Assembly: GCA_030624945.1 (NCBI GenBank)
Contig: JAUXJB010000106.1
Location: 1-5,911, forward strand
DNA length: 5,911 nucleotides
Reading direction: 5' to 3'
Source of the DNA: Deltaproteobacteria bacterium
GTDB lineage: Bacteria; Myxococcota_A; UBA9160; SZUA-336
Part shown: positions 1 through 5,911 of the stretch, one piece after another
Layout: each line of letters begins with the position of its first letter
How positions within the stretch are numbered: position 1 is the stretch's first letter
The notes under the pieces: model-generated
The model's input: only the letters and a program-made list of their open reading frames with translations
The model's database searches: none
What the model was told of the DNA's origin: nothing
Program-made: the position numbers and the translations under genes

Positions 1-82
1 GGGGCGAGCTTACCAGGGGGATCAAGCGGACAGAGGCTGGGATCACACCCTGCGAGCAGTCCCGGAGGCCGATTCGTACCGC

Positions 83-112
83 TCGACGGATGCCCTCCCC
101 TGCCTTTATCAT
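83..112 (+). promoter_or_regulatory. Possible sigma70-type promoter upstream of the haem-propeller lipoprotein gene
   Basis: A hexamer TATCAT at 107-112 matches the -10 consensus at 5 of 6 positions. TCGACG at 83-88 matches the -35 consensus at 4 of 6 with an 18-nt spacer. This would start transcription near 119 and give a leader of roughly 45 nt before the ATG at 166. The match is by eye, and the local GC content makes chance hits at the -35 easy, so this is a candidate only. Confidence 0.3.
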
Positions 113-124
113 GGTCGGGACGAA

Positions 125-149
125 GTTTGGCAGAGACGTTTGGCAGAGA
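125..149. repeat. Tandem 12-bp direct repeat in the 5' leader
   Basis: GTTTGGCAGAGA occurs at 125-136 and again, identical, at 138-149, with one base (C) between the copies, giving a 13-bp period. It lies just upstream of the ribosome binding site of the first gene and, if the promoter call is right, within its untranslated leader. It could be a slippage duplication or a binding site for a regulator; the sequence does not distinguish these. Confidence 0.75.
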
Positions 150-150
150 A

Positions 151-156
151 GAAGGG
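151..156 (+). promoter_or_regulatory. Ribosome binding site that fixes the start of the haem-propeller lipoprotein
   Basis: GAAGGG sits 9 nt before the ATG at 166. It argues for that ATG over the in-frame TTG at 127, which would only add 13 non-signal-like residues in front of an otherwise normal lipoprotein signal peptide. Confidence 0.55.
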
Positions 157-165
157 AACCAGACC

Positions 166-1947
166 ATGGCGAGCCGGAAGGTGTTTCTCGTTGGCGGGCT
201 TACGCTCGGGTTGCTCGGGATGGGGGTCATCGCCTGCGAGGGGGCCCCGGAAGCGACCCCGCCCCCGGACGTGGCCGCAGCGCCGGTCCCGGCCACCGTG
301 CTGGCCAAGCTGACCGGCGACGTCCTGGATTACCACGGCCGGCCGCTGGCCGGGGCAATGGTGACGGCGTACGACGACGTGCGCGGGTGGAACGTGAGCG
401 TGTACACGGACGGGCACGGCCGCTACGGGTTCCCCGATCTCGACGTGGGGAGCTGGCGGCTGCTGGTGCGGATCATCGGATCCGAGCGACGCGAGCGCGT
501 GGTCCAGCTGGGCGAGGACGGATTGGACGTCAACTTCCAGCTGCGCCTCGCGGAAAACCCACACGAACAGCTCCCGTCTTCCTACTACTACTCGCGCATC
601 GAGTGGGCCACTCCGGAGTTCCGCTCCAACTTCGCGCTCGCCTGCGCGAACTGCCATCAGATCGGCGACGCGCTGTGGCGCAAGAAGCGTTCGCTGGCCG
701 AATGGGAGGCCGTAGTGGCGCGCATGGAATTCCGCGGTCCCCCGCTACTGGAGGAGCCGCGCCGCCAGCTGATCCCCAAGATGATGGAGGTCTTCGATAG
801 ATCCTACTCGGCCGATGACTTCGAGATCCCGGATCCCCCGACGGGGGCGGCGACGCGCGCCATCGTGTGGGAGTACGAGGTCGATCCCGAAGGACGCAAC
901 GGCTGCCACGATCTGGAGCTCGCGCTGGACGGAAGCGTCTACACCGAGGATGGCTTCGCGCTGAATCCCAAGACGATGGAGCGCTGGCACTACCCCGCGC
1001 CCCGTGGATCGCACTCGATCGAGCGCGATCCCGAGGGCAACATGTGGATGACCGTCACGGGGCGAGATCTGCTGTCGAAGCTGGACGTCACCACGGGTGA
1101 GATCACGAGCTACGAGCACCCGCAGATCGGCGACGACAAGGGCGTCTACCCGCACACGTTGCGCTTCGACGACAAGGGTCGCATCTGGTACACGCTCACG
1201 GTCTCGAACCACGTGAACGTCTTCGATCCGGCGACCGAGGAGTTCACCTACCACGACCTGCCCGGGGCGCTCGACTGGGACGGGCCGATCCCGATCCCGA
1301 TCGCCTACGGCCTAGACATCGCCCCCGATCAGAAGGTGTGGTGGTCGCAGCTCCTGGCAGACCGCATCGGCGTGCTCGACCCCGAGTCGGGCGAGGTCCG
1401 CTTCTGGAAGACGCCCGTCCACGGACCGCGACGCCTGCACGTCGGACCCGACGGCATGGTCTGGGTCCCGGGCTACGGGTCGTCGAACCTGGGGCGCTTC
1501 GACCCCGTCTCGGAGACGTGGAAGGTCTACGACCTGCCCACGAAGCCGAGCGGCGGCGAGCTCCCCTACGCGCTGTCCGTGAACCTCCGCACCGGTGACG
1601 TCTGGGTGGCGGGCTCCAACTCCGACTCGCTCATCCGCTTCCAGCCCGACATCGAGAAGTTCACCGTCTACCACCTGGCGACGCCCGTCGACTTCACGCG
1701 CGAGATCGAGTTCGACGACGAGAACAACATCTGGACCTGCGCGCCCGACCGGGGCACCGGCCCCGATGGTCCCTTGAGCGGCCGCTTCATCAAGCTACAG
1801 CTCCTGGACCAGGTCGGTGCGTGCGGCGACGGCGAGATCCAGCTCGGCGAGCAGTGCGACGACGGGAACACCGCGGAGGGAGATGGCTGCTCGGCCGAGT
1901 GCAACTGGGAGACGCGCCTGACCGCTTCGCTCGAATGGGAGGACTGA
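166..1947 (+). CDS. Multidomain lipoprotein: carboxypeptidase-regulatory-like, haem c, Vgb-like propeller, DUF4215 tail
   Basis: Predicted 593-residue exported lipoprotein. The start is ATG 166: it has a Shine-Dalgarno sequence and leads straight into a signal peptide with lipobox VIAC, lipidated Cys24. Residues about 45-130 resemble a carboxypeptidase-regulatory-like beta-sandwich. C160-A-N-C163-H164 is a canonical haem c site, with M187, M206 or M207 as possible distal ligands. Residues about 225-548 show seven blade-like repeats (strand motifs such as GNMWMT, GRIWYT, GMVWVP, GDVWVA), typical of Vgb (virginiamycin B lyase)/NHL-like propellers. The C-terminus carries C553, C564, C575 and C579 in a CGDG..GEQCDDGN..GDGC..EC pattern, as in Myxococcus-type DUF4215 repeats. 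Vgb-like annotations rarely mean real streptogramin lyase, so antibiotic resistance should not be inferred. The likely role is envelope electron transfer or ligand sensing beside the neighbouring cytochrome and quinoprotein. The stop overlaps the next start by 13 nt, suggesting co-translation. Confidence 0.85.
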   Translation: MASRKVFLVGGLTLGLLGMGVIACEGAPEATPPPDVAAAPVPATVLAKLTGDVLDYHGRPLAGAMVTAYDDVRGWNVSVYTDGHGRYGFPDLDVGSWRLLVRIIGSERRERVVQLGEDGLDVNFQLRLAENPHEQLPSSYYYSRIEWATPEFRSNFALACANCHQIGDALWRKKRSLAEWEAVVARMEFRGPPLLEEPRRQLIPKMMEVFDRSYSADDFEIPDPPTGAATRAIVWEYEVDPEGRNGCHDLELALDGSVYTEDGFALNPKTMERWHYPAPRGSHSIERDPEGNMWMTVTGRDLLSKLDVTTGEITSYEHPQIGDDKGVYPHTLRFDDKGRIWYTLTVSNHVNVFDPATEEFTYHDLPGALDWDGPIPIPIAYGLDIAPDQKVWWSQLLADRIGVLDPESGEVRFWKTPVHGPRRLHVGPDGMVWVPGYGSSNLGRFDPVSETWKVYDLPTKPSGGELPYALSVNLRTGDVWVAGSNSDSLIRFQPDIEKFTVYHLATPVDFTREIEFDDENNIWTCAPDRGTGPDGPLSGRFIKLQLLDQVGACGDGEIQLGEQCDDGNTAEGDGCSAECNWETRLTASLEWED

Positions 1948-2345
1948 GGGGGAGGCTCGACAGGCGCGCTCTCTGCTGCTGGCTGGCGTCGGCGCTACTC
2001 GCGAGCGCGTGTGGCGCGCCGACGCCCGATGCCGACACTTCCCCCGTGGCCGCCTACCTCGAAGATCCCGCCGAGCTGGAGCGCGGTCGGCGGATCTTTC
2101 TGGGTGCCTGCGCTGGCTACTGCCATGCTGCGAGGGGCAGCGGAGGCGGAAGAGAGGGCGAGGCACCGGACCTCTGGGACTGCACGTGGCTTCACGGCGC
2201 AAGTGATCTCGGGATCTTCGAGACCATCTCGCAGGGCATCGCCGATACACCCATGCTGGGCTTCGGCGGCAGCTTCGCGCATGCGGACATCTGGAGGCTG
2301 GTCGCGTATATCCAGAGCGGGAGCCAGTGCTCGCCGGAGACGTGA
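1935..2345 (+). CDS. Small monohaem cytochrome c lipoprotein with a CxxxCH haem site
   Basis: Predicted 136-residue exported class I-like cytochrome c. The chosen start, ATG 1935, lies inside the end of the upstream gene; no strong Shine-Dalgarno sequence precedes it, so translational coupling is likely. A short basic N-terminus and hydrophobic stretch end in lipobox ASAC (Cys26), predicting a lipid-anchored periplasmic protein. The haem site is C59-A-G-Y-C63-H64, with three residues between the cysteines instead of two. M107 in a TPMLGFGG context is the likely distal ligand, followed by the usual C-terminal helix (DIWRLVAYIQS). Cys83 and Cys132 are extra cysteines and might form a disulphide. 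The size suits a single-haem electron carrier. The adjacent convergent PQQ dehydrogenase has no haem domain, so this protein is a good candidate for its electron acceptor; that partnership is inferred from position only. Confidence 0.85.
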   Translation: MGGLRGRLDRRALCCWLASALLASACGAPTPDADTSPVAAYLEDPAELERGRRIFLGACAGYCHAARGSGGGREGEAPDLWDCTWLHGASDLGIFETISQGIADTPMLGFGGSFAHADIWRLVAYIQSGSQCSPET

Positions 2346-2358
2346 TGGACCGGGCTCC

Positions 2359-4344
2359 TCAGTCGGGAAGCGTGTAGGCGATCACCCAGTCGCCCATCTT
2401 CGCACCCGGCTGGAAGCGCGCGAAGTTGTAGTGTCCCCCGGGGGTGACGACCAGGTACTGCTTTCCCTCGGGCGTCAGCTTGTAGGTGATGGGTCCAGCG
2501 TGCAGGCCGACGGGCAAGTCGAACGTCGTCAACAGCTCGCCCGTCTCGCTGTGATGAACGCGCAGCTCGGGCAGCGCGGTGCCGCCCTGAAAGACCAGAC
2601 CTCCCGCGGTCACCAGCAGCGAGCCGAAATTGAATACGCCCTCCACGCCCCCGGGATCCCTGCCGATCGGGACCTGCCACAGAAGCTCCCCGCGGTTGAG
2701 GTCGACCGCCACCAGCGAGCCCCAGGGCGGCTTGATGCAGCTGACGCCGTCGATGGACAGGGTGCCTCCGCCCCGCGGAACGATCGCCGAAGCGGTTGGG
2801 GCCGGCTCACCCACTCCGAGCCACTGCATCACGCGCTGGAGCGTGCTCTCCGCAACCACCTCGGGTAAGGGCGGGATGTAGACCTCCATGGCGATGTTGT
2901 TGGTCGGCACGTAGAGAATTCCTCGTTCGGGATCGAACGCCCCGCCCGGCCAGTCGGCACCGCCGGCCGTCGCGGGGTAGAGAACCGATCCCCGCTCACT
3001 GGGCGGCGTGTAGATCCCCTCGTTCCGGAGATCTCCGAGGCGCGCCCTGCACCTTTCCCGATGCTCCGGGCTCCGGTCCCACAGATCCGCCTCCGTGAGC
3101 GCGTGAACGGGACCCAGTGCTGGCGGCTTCACGGGGAACGGCTGCGTGGGCGAGGTCTGCTCTCCCGGCACATCCGTCTGCGGAACCGCTCTCTCCTCGA
3201 TCGCGAAGATCGGCTCGCCCGTCTCCCTCTCGAACACGAAGACGAATCCGGTCTTGGTGAGCTGCGCGACCGCGTCGATGGTCTTCCCGTCGCGCTCCAG
3301 GCGCACCAGCAGGGGCTGGGCTCCGTTGTCGTAGTCCCACAGGTCGTGGTGAATCATCTGGAAGTGCCAGACCCGCTCCCCGGTATTCGCGTCGAGCACC
3401 ACCAGGGAGTCCGCGAACAGGTTGTCGCCCCAGCGCCGGCCGCCGTAGAAGTCGGGGCTGGCCGTGCTGGTGGGAACGAAGATCAGGTCCCGCTCGGGGT
3501 CGGCGCTGAGCGGTGCCCAGGCGTTGGCCCCCACACCGTGGCGCCAGCTCTCGTTCTCCCAGGTCTCGACACCGAACTCGCCCTCGCGCGGGATCACGTG
3601 AAAGCGCCAGAGCGGTCGACCCGTCCGAACGTCGTACCCGCGGATGTCTCCGGAGGGTTGAACGGGGCGGTTGTCCGCCAGGGAGGAGCCGACCACCACC
3701 GCGTTTCGGGTCGTCACGGGCGGGGAGGTCATCTTGTGGTGCTCGGGCTCGGTCAGGCGTTCGATGCCGATGTGCAGGTCGACCGTCCCGCCCTTGCCGA
3801 AGCCGGGGCACACCCGGCCCGTCTCGACGTCGAGAGCGATCAGTCGCGAGTCGATAGTGGCAACGAAGATCCGGCTGGCACAGAAGCCTTGCGCCTCCGG
3901 GTCGCGCCAGTACTCGACCCCGCGATTGACGTAGCCGTTCGTGTAGCGCCGCTCGCGATCGACGAGCGGATCGTAGATCCAGAGCTCCTCGCCCGTCTCG
4001 GCGTCGAGCGCGATCACGCGGTTGTAGGGAGTCGAGAGGATCAGCCGTCCCTCGACCATCAGCGGGGTGGCCTCGTAGGCCGTTCCACTGCGCCTGCGAG
4101 ATCCCTCGTCCGGAAGAAAGAAATCCCCGTGGCGATAGGTCCAGGCGACCTCCAGCTGGGAGATGTTCTCCCGGTTGATGTCGACCAGGACCGAGTAGCG
4201 AGACCCCCCGGCATCCCCCCCCGGGTGGGGCCAGTCGGCGGGACCAGCGGGATCCCCTAGCACCGGCACCGCCAGCCCCACGAGCCACGCGCCCAGCATG
4301 AACGCCCCGAGTGGGGCCCGCGATCGGATTCGAAGTCGATCCAT
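2359..4344 (-). CDS. PQQ-dependent dehydrogenase, glucose/quinate-type quinoprotein family, exported
   Basis: Predicted 661-residue periplasmic quinoprotein oxidising an alcohol, sugar or related substrate with pyrroloquinoline quinone. After a signal peptide (residues 1 to about 30, hydrophobic core GAFMLGAWLVGLAVPVLG) comes an eight-bladed PQQ propeller aligning from memory with the E. coli Gcd catalytic domain. Shared stretches are GDIRGYDVRTGRPLW, HHDLWDYDNGAQP (332-344), TKTGFVFVFERETGE (363-377), GIYTPPSERGS, KPPWGSLVAVDL and the C-terminal GGH..KMGDWVIAY. D337 and K364 correspond to the catalytic Asp and PQQ-binding Lys. Y107 replaces the Gcd substrate-site His262. The five N-terminal membrane helices of Gcd are missing, as are the adjacent-Cys pair of methanol dehydrogenases and any haem domain. 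Start ATG 4344 has AAGGA at a 10-nt spacing. The gene converges on the cytochrome gene, 13 nt between stops. Substrate unknown; the family call is firm. Confidence 0.9.
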   Translation of the reverse strand: MDRLRIRSRAPLGAFMLGAWLVGLAVPVLGDPAGPADWPHPGGDAGGSRYSVLVDINRENISQLEVAWTYRHGDFFLPDEGSRRRSGTAYEATPLMVEGRLILSTPYNRVIALDAETGEELWIYDPLVDRERRYTNGYVNRGVEYWRDPEAQGFCASRIFVATIDSRLIALDVETGRVCPGFGKGGTVDLHIGIERLTEPEHHKMTSPPVTTRNAVVVGSSLADNRPVQPSGDIRGYDVRTGRPLWRFHVIPREGEFGVETWENESWRHGVGANAWAPLSADPERDLIFVPTSTASPDFYGGRRWGDNLFADSLVVLDANTGERVWHFQMIHHDLWDYDNGAQPLLVRLERDGKTIDAVAQLTKTGFVFVFERETGEPIFAIEERAVPQTDVPGEQTSPTQPFPVKPPALGPVHALTEADLWDRSPEHRERCRARLGDLRNEGIYTPPSERGSVLYPATAGGADWPGGAFDPERGILYVPTNNIAMEVYIPPLPEVVAESTLQRVMQWLGVGEPAPTASAIVPRGGGTLSIDGVSCIKPPWGSLVAVDLNRGELLWQVPIGRDPGGVEGVFNFGSLLVTAGGLVFQGGTALPELRVHHSETGELLTTFDLPVGLHAGPITYKLTPEGKQYLVVTPGGHYNFARFQPGAKMGDWVIAYTLPD

Positions 4345-4354
4345 GTCCGGCGGA

Positions 4355-4359
4355 TCCTT
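4355..4359 (-). promoter_or_regulatory. Ribosome binding site of the PQQ dehydrogenase gene
   Basis: Read on the minus strand this is AAGGA, 10 nt before the ATG whose first base is 4344. It supports that start, which also gives a complete signal peptide. Confidence 0.5.
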
Positions 4360-4381
4360 ATATCACGAGCGAGGATGGCGA

Positions 4382-4410
4382 TTGTCGCGATGAGGGCCGG
4401 GGCGTATGCT
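4382..4410 (+). promoter_or_regulatory. Possible sigma70-type promoter for the unknown-protein/acyl-CoA ligase pair
   Basis: TTGTCG at 4382-4387 and TATGCT at 4405-4410 each match their consensus at 4 of 6 positions with an ideal 17-nt spacer. Transcription would begin near 4417, about 42 nt before the ATG at 4459. It lies in the only sizeable intergenic gap, between divergent genes, where a promoter is expected. The hexamer matches are modest. Confidence 0.35.
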
Positions 4411-4447
4411 GGCGGCTCGAGAGCTTCGTCTCGACGTAGAAACCCAT

Positions 4448-4452
4448 AGGAG
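4448..4452 (+). promoter_or_regulatory. Strong ribosome binding site of the 236-residue protein gene
   Basis: AGGAG lies 6 nt before the ATG at 4459, close to ideal spacing. It fixes the start and indicates good translation. Confidence 0.65.
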
Positions 4453-4458
4453 ACCGCA

Positions 4459-5169
4459 ATGTTGCTGCTGCGCGAGGAACACCAGGTCATCGGCCTGAGA
4501 GAAGACGATTTCGAGCAGGTGGTGCGCGACGAGTGGATGCCCACGCTTGCGAAGGGCGATGGAGCGCGCCTCCTCTACTACACACACCTGGCCCACGGAT
4601 CGGGTCTGGCCTACCGGGTCGTTACCTACACGTGGCTGCGCGACGGGGCGGCCTGGGGAGACCTCGTGGAGCGCGTTAACGGCGGCGATCTCCAGAAGCT
4701 GTCCGAAAAGCTGGACAGCATGCGTCACGATGTGGAGTCGAAGCAGCTGGTGCCGCTGCCCTGGTCCAAGCTACAGAATATCGAGATCGAGAAAGTCCCC
4801 ACCGAGCCCCGCGAGCACGAGCTCTCGGTCTACATGGAAGACACGGTCTGGCCCTTTCAGGGCAAGCTCGAGGAGTACATCGAGCGCTCCGGAGCGCAGT
4901 ACTCAAGCGAGTACGACAAGAGCTTTCCCGACACGCCGAGGATTCTGGAGATCCAGGCCGCCTATCGCACGGCCTTCGGCAGCCACCGACGTCGCGAGAT
5001 CGTCCTCTGGCAGAAGGTGCTTCTCCACGATGCGCTGCTGAACCTGATCATCGAAGAGATGCCGCAGGAGTACAAGAAGCCCGGTCTCTGGATGCTCGAC
5101 GCCCTGGCACTGCGCGACCAGTGGCAGAGCCGACTGCTTCGCACCTCGAGCTGGTCGCCGCTCTTCTGA
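4459..5169 (+). CDS. Conserved-looking protein of unknown function with two related halves
   Basis: A 236-residue protein I do not recognise with certainty. It has no signal peptide or membrane segment and should be cytoplasmic. The strand-helix-strand pattern, with helices such as EDDFEQVVRDEWMPTLAK followed by strands such as YRVVTYTWL, resembles the dimeric alpha/beta-barrel (NIPSNAP/EthD-like) fold. The second half, from about residue 120, appears to repeat it. Residues 88-105 align without gaps with 218-235 (RHDVESKQLVPLPWSKL against RDQWQSRLLRTSSWSPL), sharing R, S, L, W, S and L. The ATG has a strong Shine-Dalgarno sequence. An AMP-forming ligase starts 15 nt after the stop, so the two are probably one operon. 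A role in the same acid-activating or degradative pathway is possible. The fold assignment is inference from pattern only; the gene being real is well supported. Confidence 0.8.
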   Translation: MLLLREEHQVIGLREDDFEQVVRDEWMPTLAKGDGARLLYYTHLAHGSGLAYRVVTYTWLRDGAAWGDLVERVNGGDLQKLSEKLDSMRHDVESKQLVPLPWSKLQNIEIEKVPTEPREHELSVYMEDTVWPFQGKLEEYIERSGAQYSSEYDKSFPDTPRILEIQAAYRTAFGSHRRREIVLWQKVLLHDALLNLIIEEMPQEYKKPGLWMLDALALRDQWQSRLLRTSSWSPLF

Positions 5170-5184
5170 GCGACGAAGGGTGAC

Positions 5185-5911
5185 ATGAATCTCGCGGAGC
5201 TGATCCGGGAGCCCGTCCTGCGGGTTCCCGATCGCGTCGCTCTGGTGGTCGGCGACGAGGAAGTGACCTACGGAGAGGTCGGCGAGGCGATGGCCCGCTG
5301 CGCCGCGCACTTCCGGGAGCGCGGTGTCGGACCCGGCGACTTCGTCGCGATCCTCGACGACTGCAGCCCACTCCTGATTGCGGCGATCCTGGGGGCCGCG
5401 CGAATCGGCGCGGCCGCAGTACCGATCCACGTGGAGCTCCAGATCGAAGAGATCCGCAAGGTCATGGAGCTGGCGAGCTGCGGCTCCGTGGGGATCGCGG
5501 GCGCGAAGTACGCCGAGAAGCTCGGCGCTGCGCTCGGTGGACCGGCCCTGGGCGCTGCGGAGTTGCTGGACGCAAAACCCGGGATCCCGGTTCCGGAGGT
5601 CTGCCAGGACCTCGACACCACCTGCGTCGTGATTCTCACCAGCGGGACGACGGGCCTGCCAAAACCCGTCGGGCTCAGCCACCGCACCTTCACGCCGCGC
5701 ATGGCGCATTTCGCGAACGCCTTCGACCCCGAGGCGCCTTTCCTGCGCAGCCTGCTCTGCGTTCCGGGGGTACACATCGGCGGACTGGGGGGGCTGCTCG
5801 TCGGACTGGCGGGCGGCAACACCCTCGTCATCATGCAGCGCTTCAGGGCCGGCGAGTGGTTGCAGCAGGTCGAGCGCCATCGCATCAACACCGCCTTCCT
5901 CGTACCCACCA
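5185..5911 (+). CDS. AMP-forming acyl-CoA synthetase/ligase, N-terminal part, truncated by the window end
   Basis: The open frame from ATG 5185 runs to the window edge without a stop, giving about 242 residues of a protein whose family is usually about 500-550. AAGG lies 5 nt before the start. The N-terminus has the usual layout: VALVVGDEEVTYGEV near residue 18, then ARIGAAAVPIHVEL around 72-85. The phosphate-binding A3 motif follows at 150-161 (ILTSGTTGLPKP), and a HRTF segment comes after it. The sequence ends at AFLVPT, which normally begins the next substrate-pocket segment. The Pro after the motif Lys, where Gly is usual, is a small deviation. Such enzymes adenylate a carboxylic acid with ATP and transfer it to CoA. 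The substrate cannot be read from this fragment, because the acyl-pocket and C-terminal lysine domain lie outside. It is probably co-transcribed with the preceding gene. Confidence 0.9.
   Translation, partial: MNLAELIREPVLRVPDRVALVVGDEEVTYGEVGEAMARCAAHFRERGVGPGDFVAILDDCSPLLIAAILGAARIGAAAVPIHVELQIEEIRKVMELASCGSVGIAGAKYAEKLGAALGGPALGAAELLDAKPGIPVPEVCQDLDTTCVVILTSGTTGLPKPVGLSHRTFTPRMAHFANAFDPEAPFLRSLLCVPGVHIGGLGGLLVGLAGGNTLVIMQRFRAGEWLQQVERHRINTAFLVPT

Noticed and set aside
1..112. Possible minus-strand frame beginning with ATG at 112 and running off the left edge, as a divergent gene
   Set aside because: Only about 37 codons are visible, with no recognisable motif and no clear ribosome binding site; it cannot be supported from this window.
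127..165. In-frame TTG start extending the first protein by 13 residues; the frame is in fact open to the left edge of the window
   Set aside because: The ATG at 166 has a better-placed Shine-Dalgarno sequence and opens directly into a lipoprotein signal peptide; the upstream residues do not resemble a signal or conserved domain.
166..1947. Streptogramin (virginiamycin B) lyase, an antibiotic resistance function, from the propeller repeats
   Set aside because: The propeller is fused to a haem domain and lipidated, in a respiratory gene context; the similarity is to the fold and blade motifs, and catalytic residues could not be confirmed by eye.
3061..4260. Long plus-strand open frame (399 codons) opposite the PQQ dehydrogenase
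   Set aside because: It is antisense to a gene with clear family motifs; its composition (rich in Arg, Val, Asp, Gly) is what the complementary strand of GC-rich coding DNA produces.
4357..4365. Extended -10 like TGATATAAG on the minus strand just before the dehydrogenase start
   Set aside because: Transcription from it would begin only about 5 nt before the ATG and exclude the AAGGA ribosome binding site, and I found no good -35 at the right spacing. It remains possible only as a near-leaderless promoter.
4903..5880. Long minus-strand open frame (325 codons) opposite the acyl-CoA ligase and the end of the unknown gene
   Set aside because: The plus strand encodes an unmistakable adenylate-forming A3 motif in a frame with a Shine-Dalgarno sequence; the antisense product shows no known domain.

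Overview
The window is GC-rich DNA with tightly packed genes and contains five protein genes: four complete and one cut by the right edge. The GC content, a Myxococcus-type cysteine-rich tail (DUF4215-like) on the first protein, and the abundance of exported quinoprotein and c-type cytochrome genes suggest a Gram-negative, aerobically respiring bacterium. Myxococcota, another former deltaproteobacterial lineage, or a Binatota-like lineage would fit. That placement is inference; no rRNA or other marker gene is present.

Left part (1-2345, plus strand): a short leader carries a possible promoter and a 12-bp tandem repeat. It is followed by a lipoprotein of about 593 residues that joins a carboxypeptidase-regulatory-like beta-sandwich, a haem c site (CxxCH), a seven-bladed Vgb/NHL-like propeller and a four-cysteine DUF4215-like tail. 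Its 3' end overlaps by 13 nt a small lipoprotein monohaem cytochrome c that has an uncommon CxxxCH haem site.

Middle (2359-4344, minus strand): a PQQ-dependent dehydrogenase of the glucose/quinate-type quinoprotein family, preceded by a signal peptide instead of the usual five membrane helices. It converges on the cytochrome gene with 13 nt between the stop codons. A soluble or periplasmic quinoprotein without its own haem domain needs an external electron acceptor, and the two haem lipoproteins next door are the obvious candidates. The working model is quinoprotein to CxxxCH cytochrome (and/or haem-propeller lipoprotein) to the respiratory chain. The substrate is unknown; the residue equivalent to a key His of E. 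coli glucose dehydrogenase is Tyr here, so glucose should not be assumed.

Right part (4345-5911): a 114-bp divergent intergenic region separates the dehydrogenase from a plus-strand pair. The first gene encodes a 236-residue protein of unknown function that seems to be built from two related halves, possibly a tandem dimeric alpha/beta-barrel fold. Fifteen nt later comes an AMP-forming acyl-CoA synthetase/ligase, truncated by the window end. This pair looks like the start of an operon for activating a carboxylic acid. A metabolic link to the quinoprotein module (oxidation of an alcohol, aldehyde or sugar to an acid, then CoA activation) is possible but not shown. No tRNA, rRNA, CRISPR array, insertion sequence or convincing terminator was seen.
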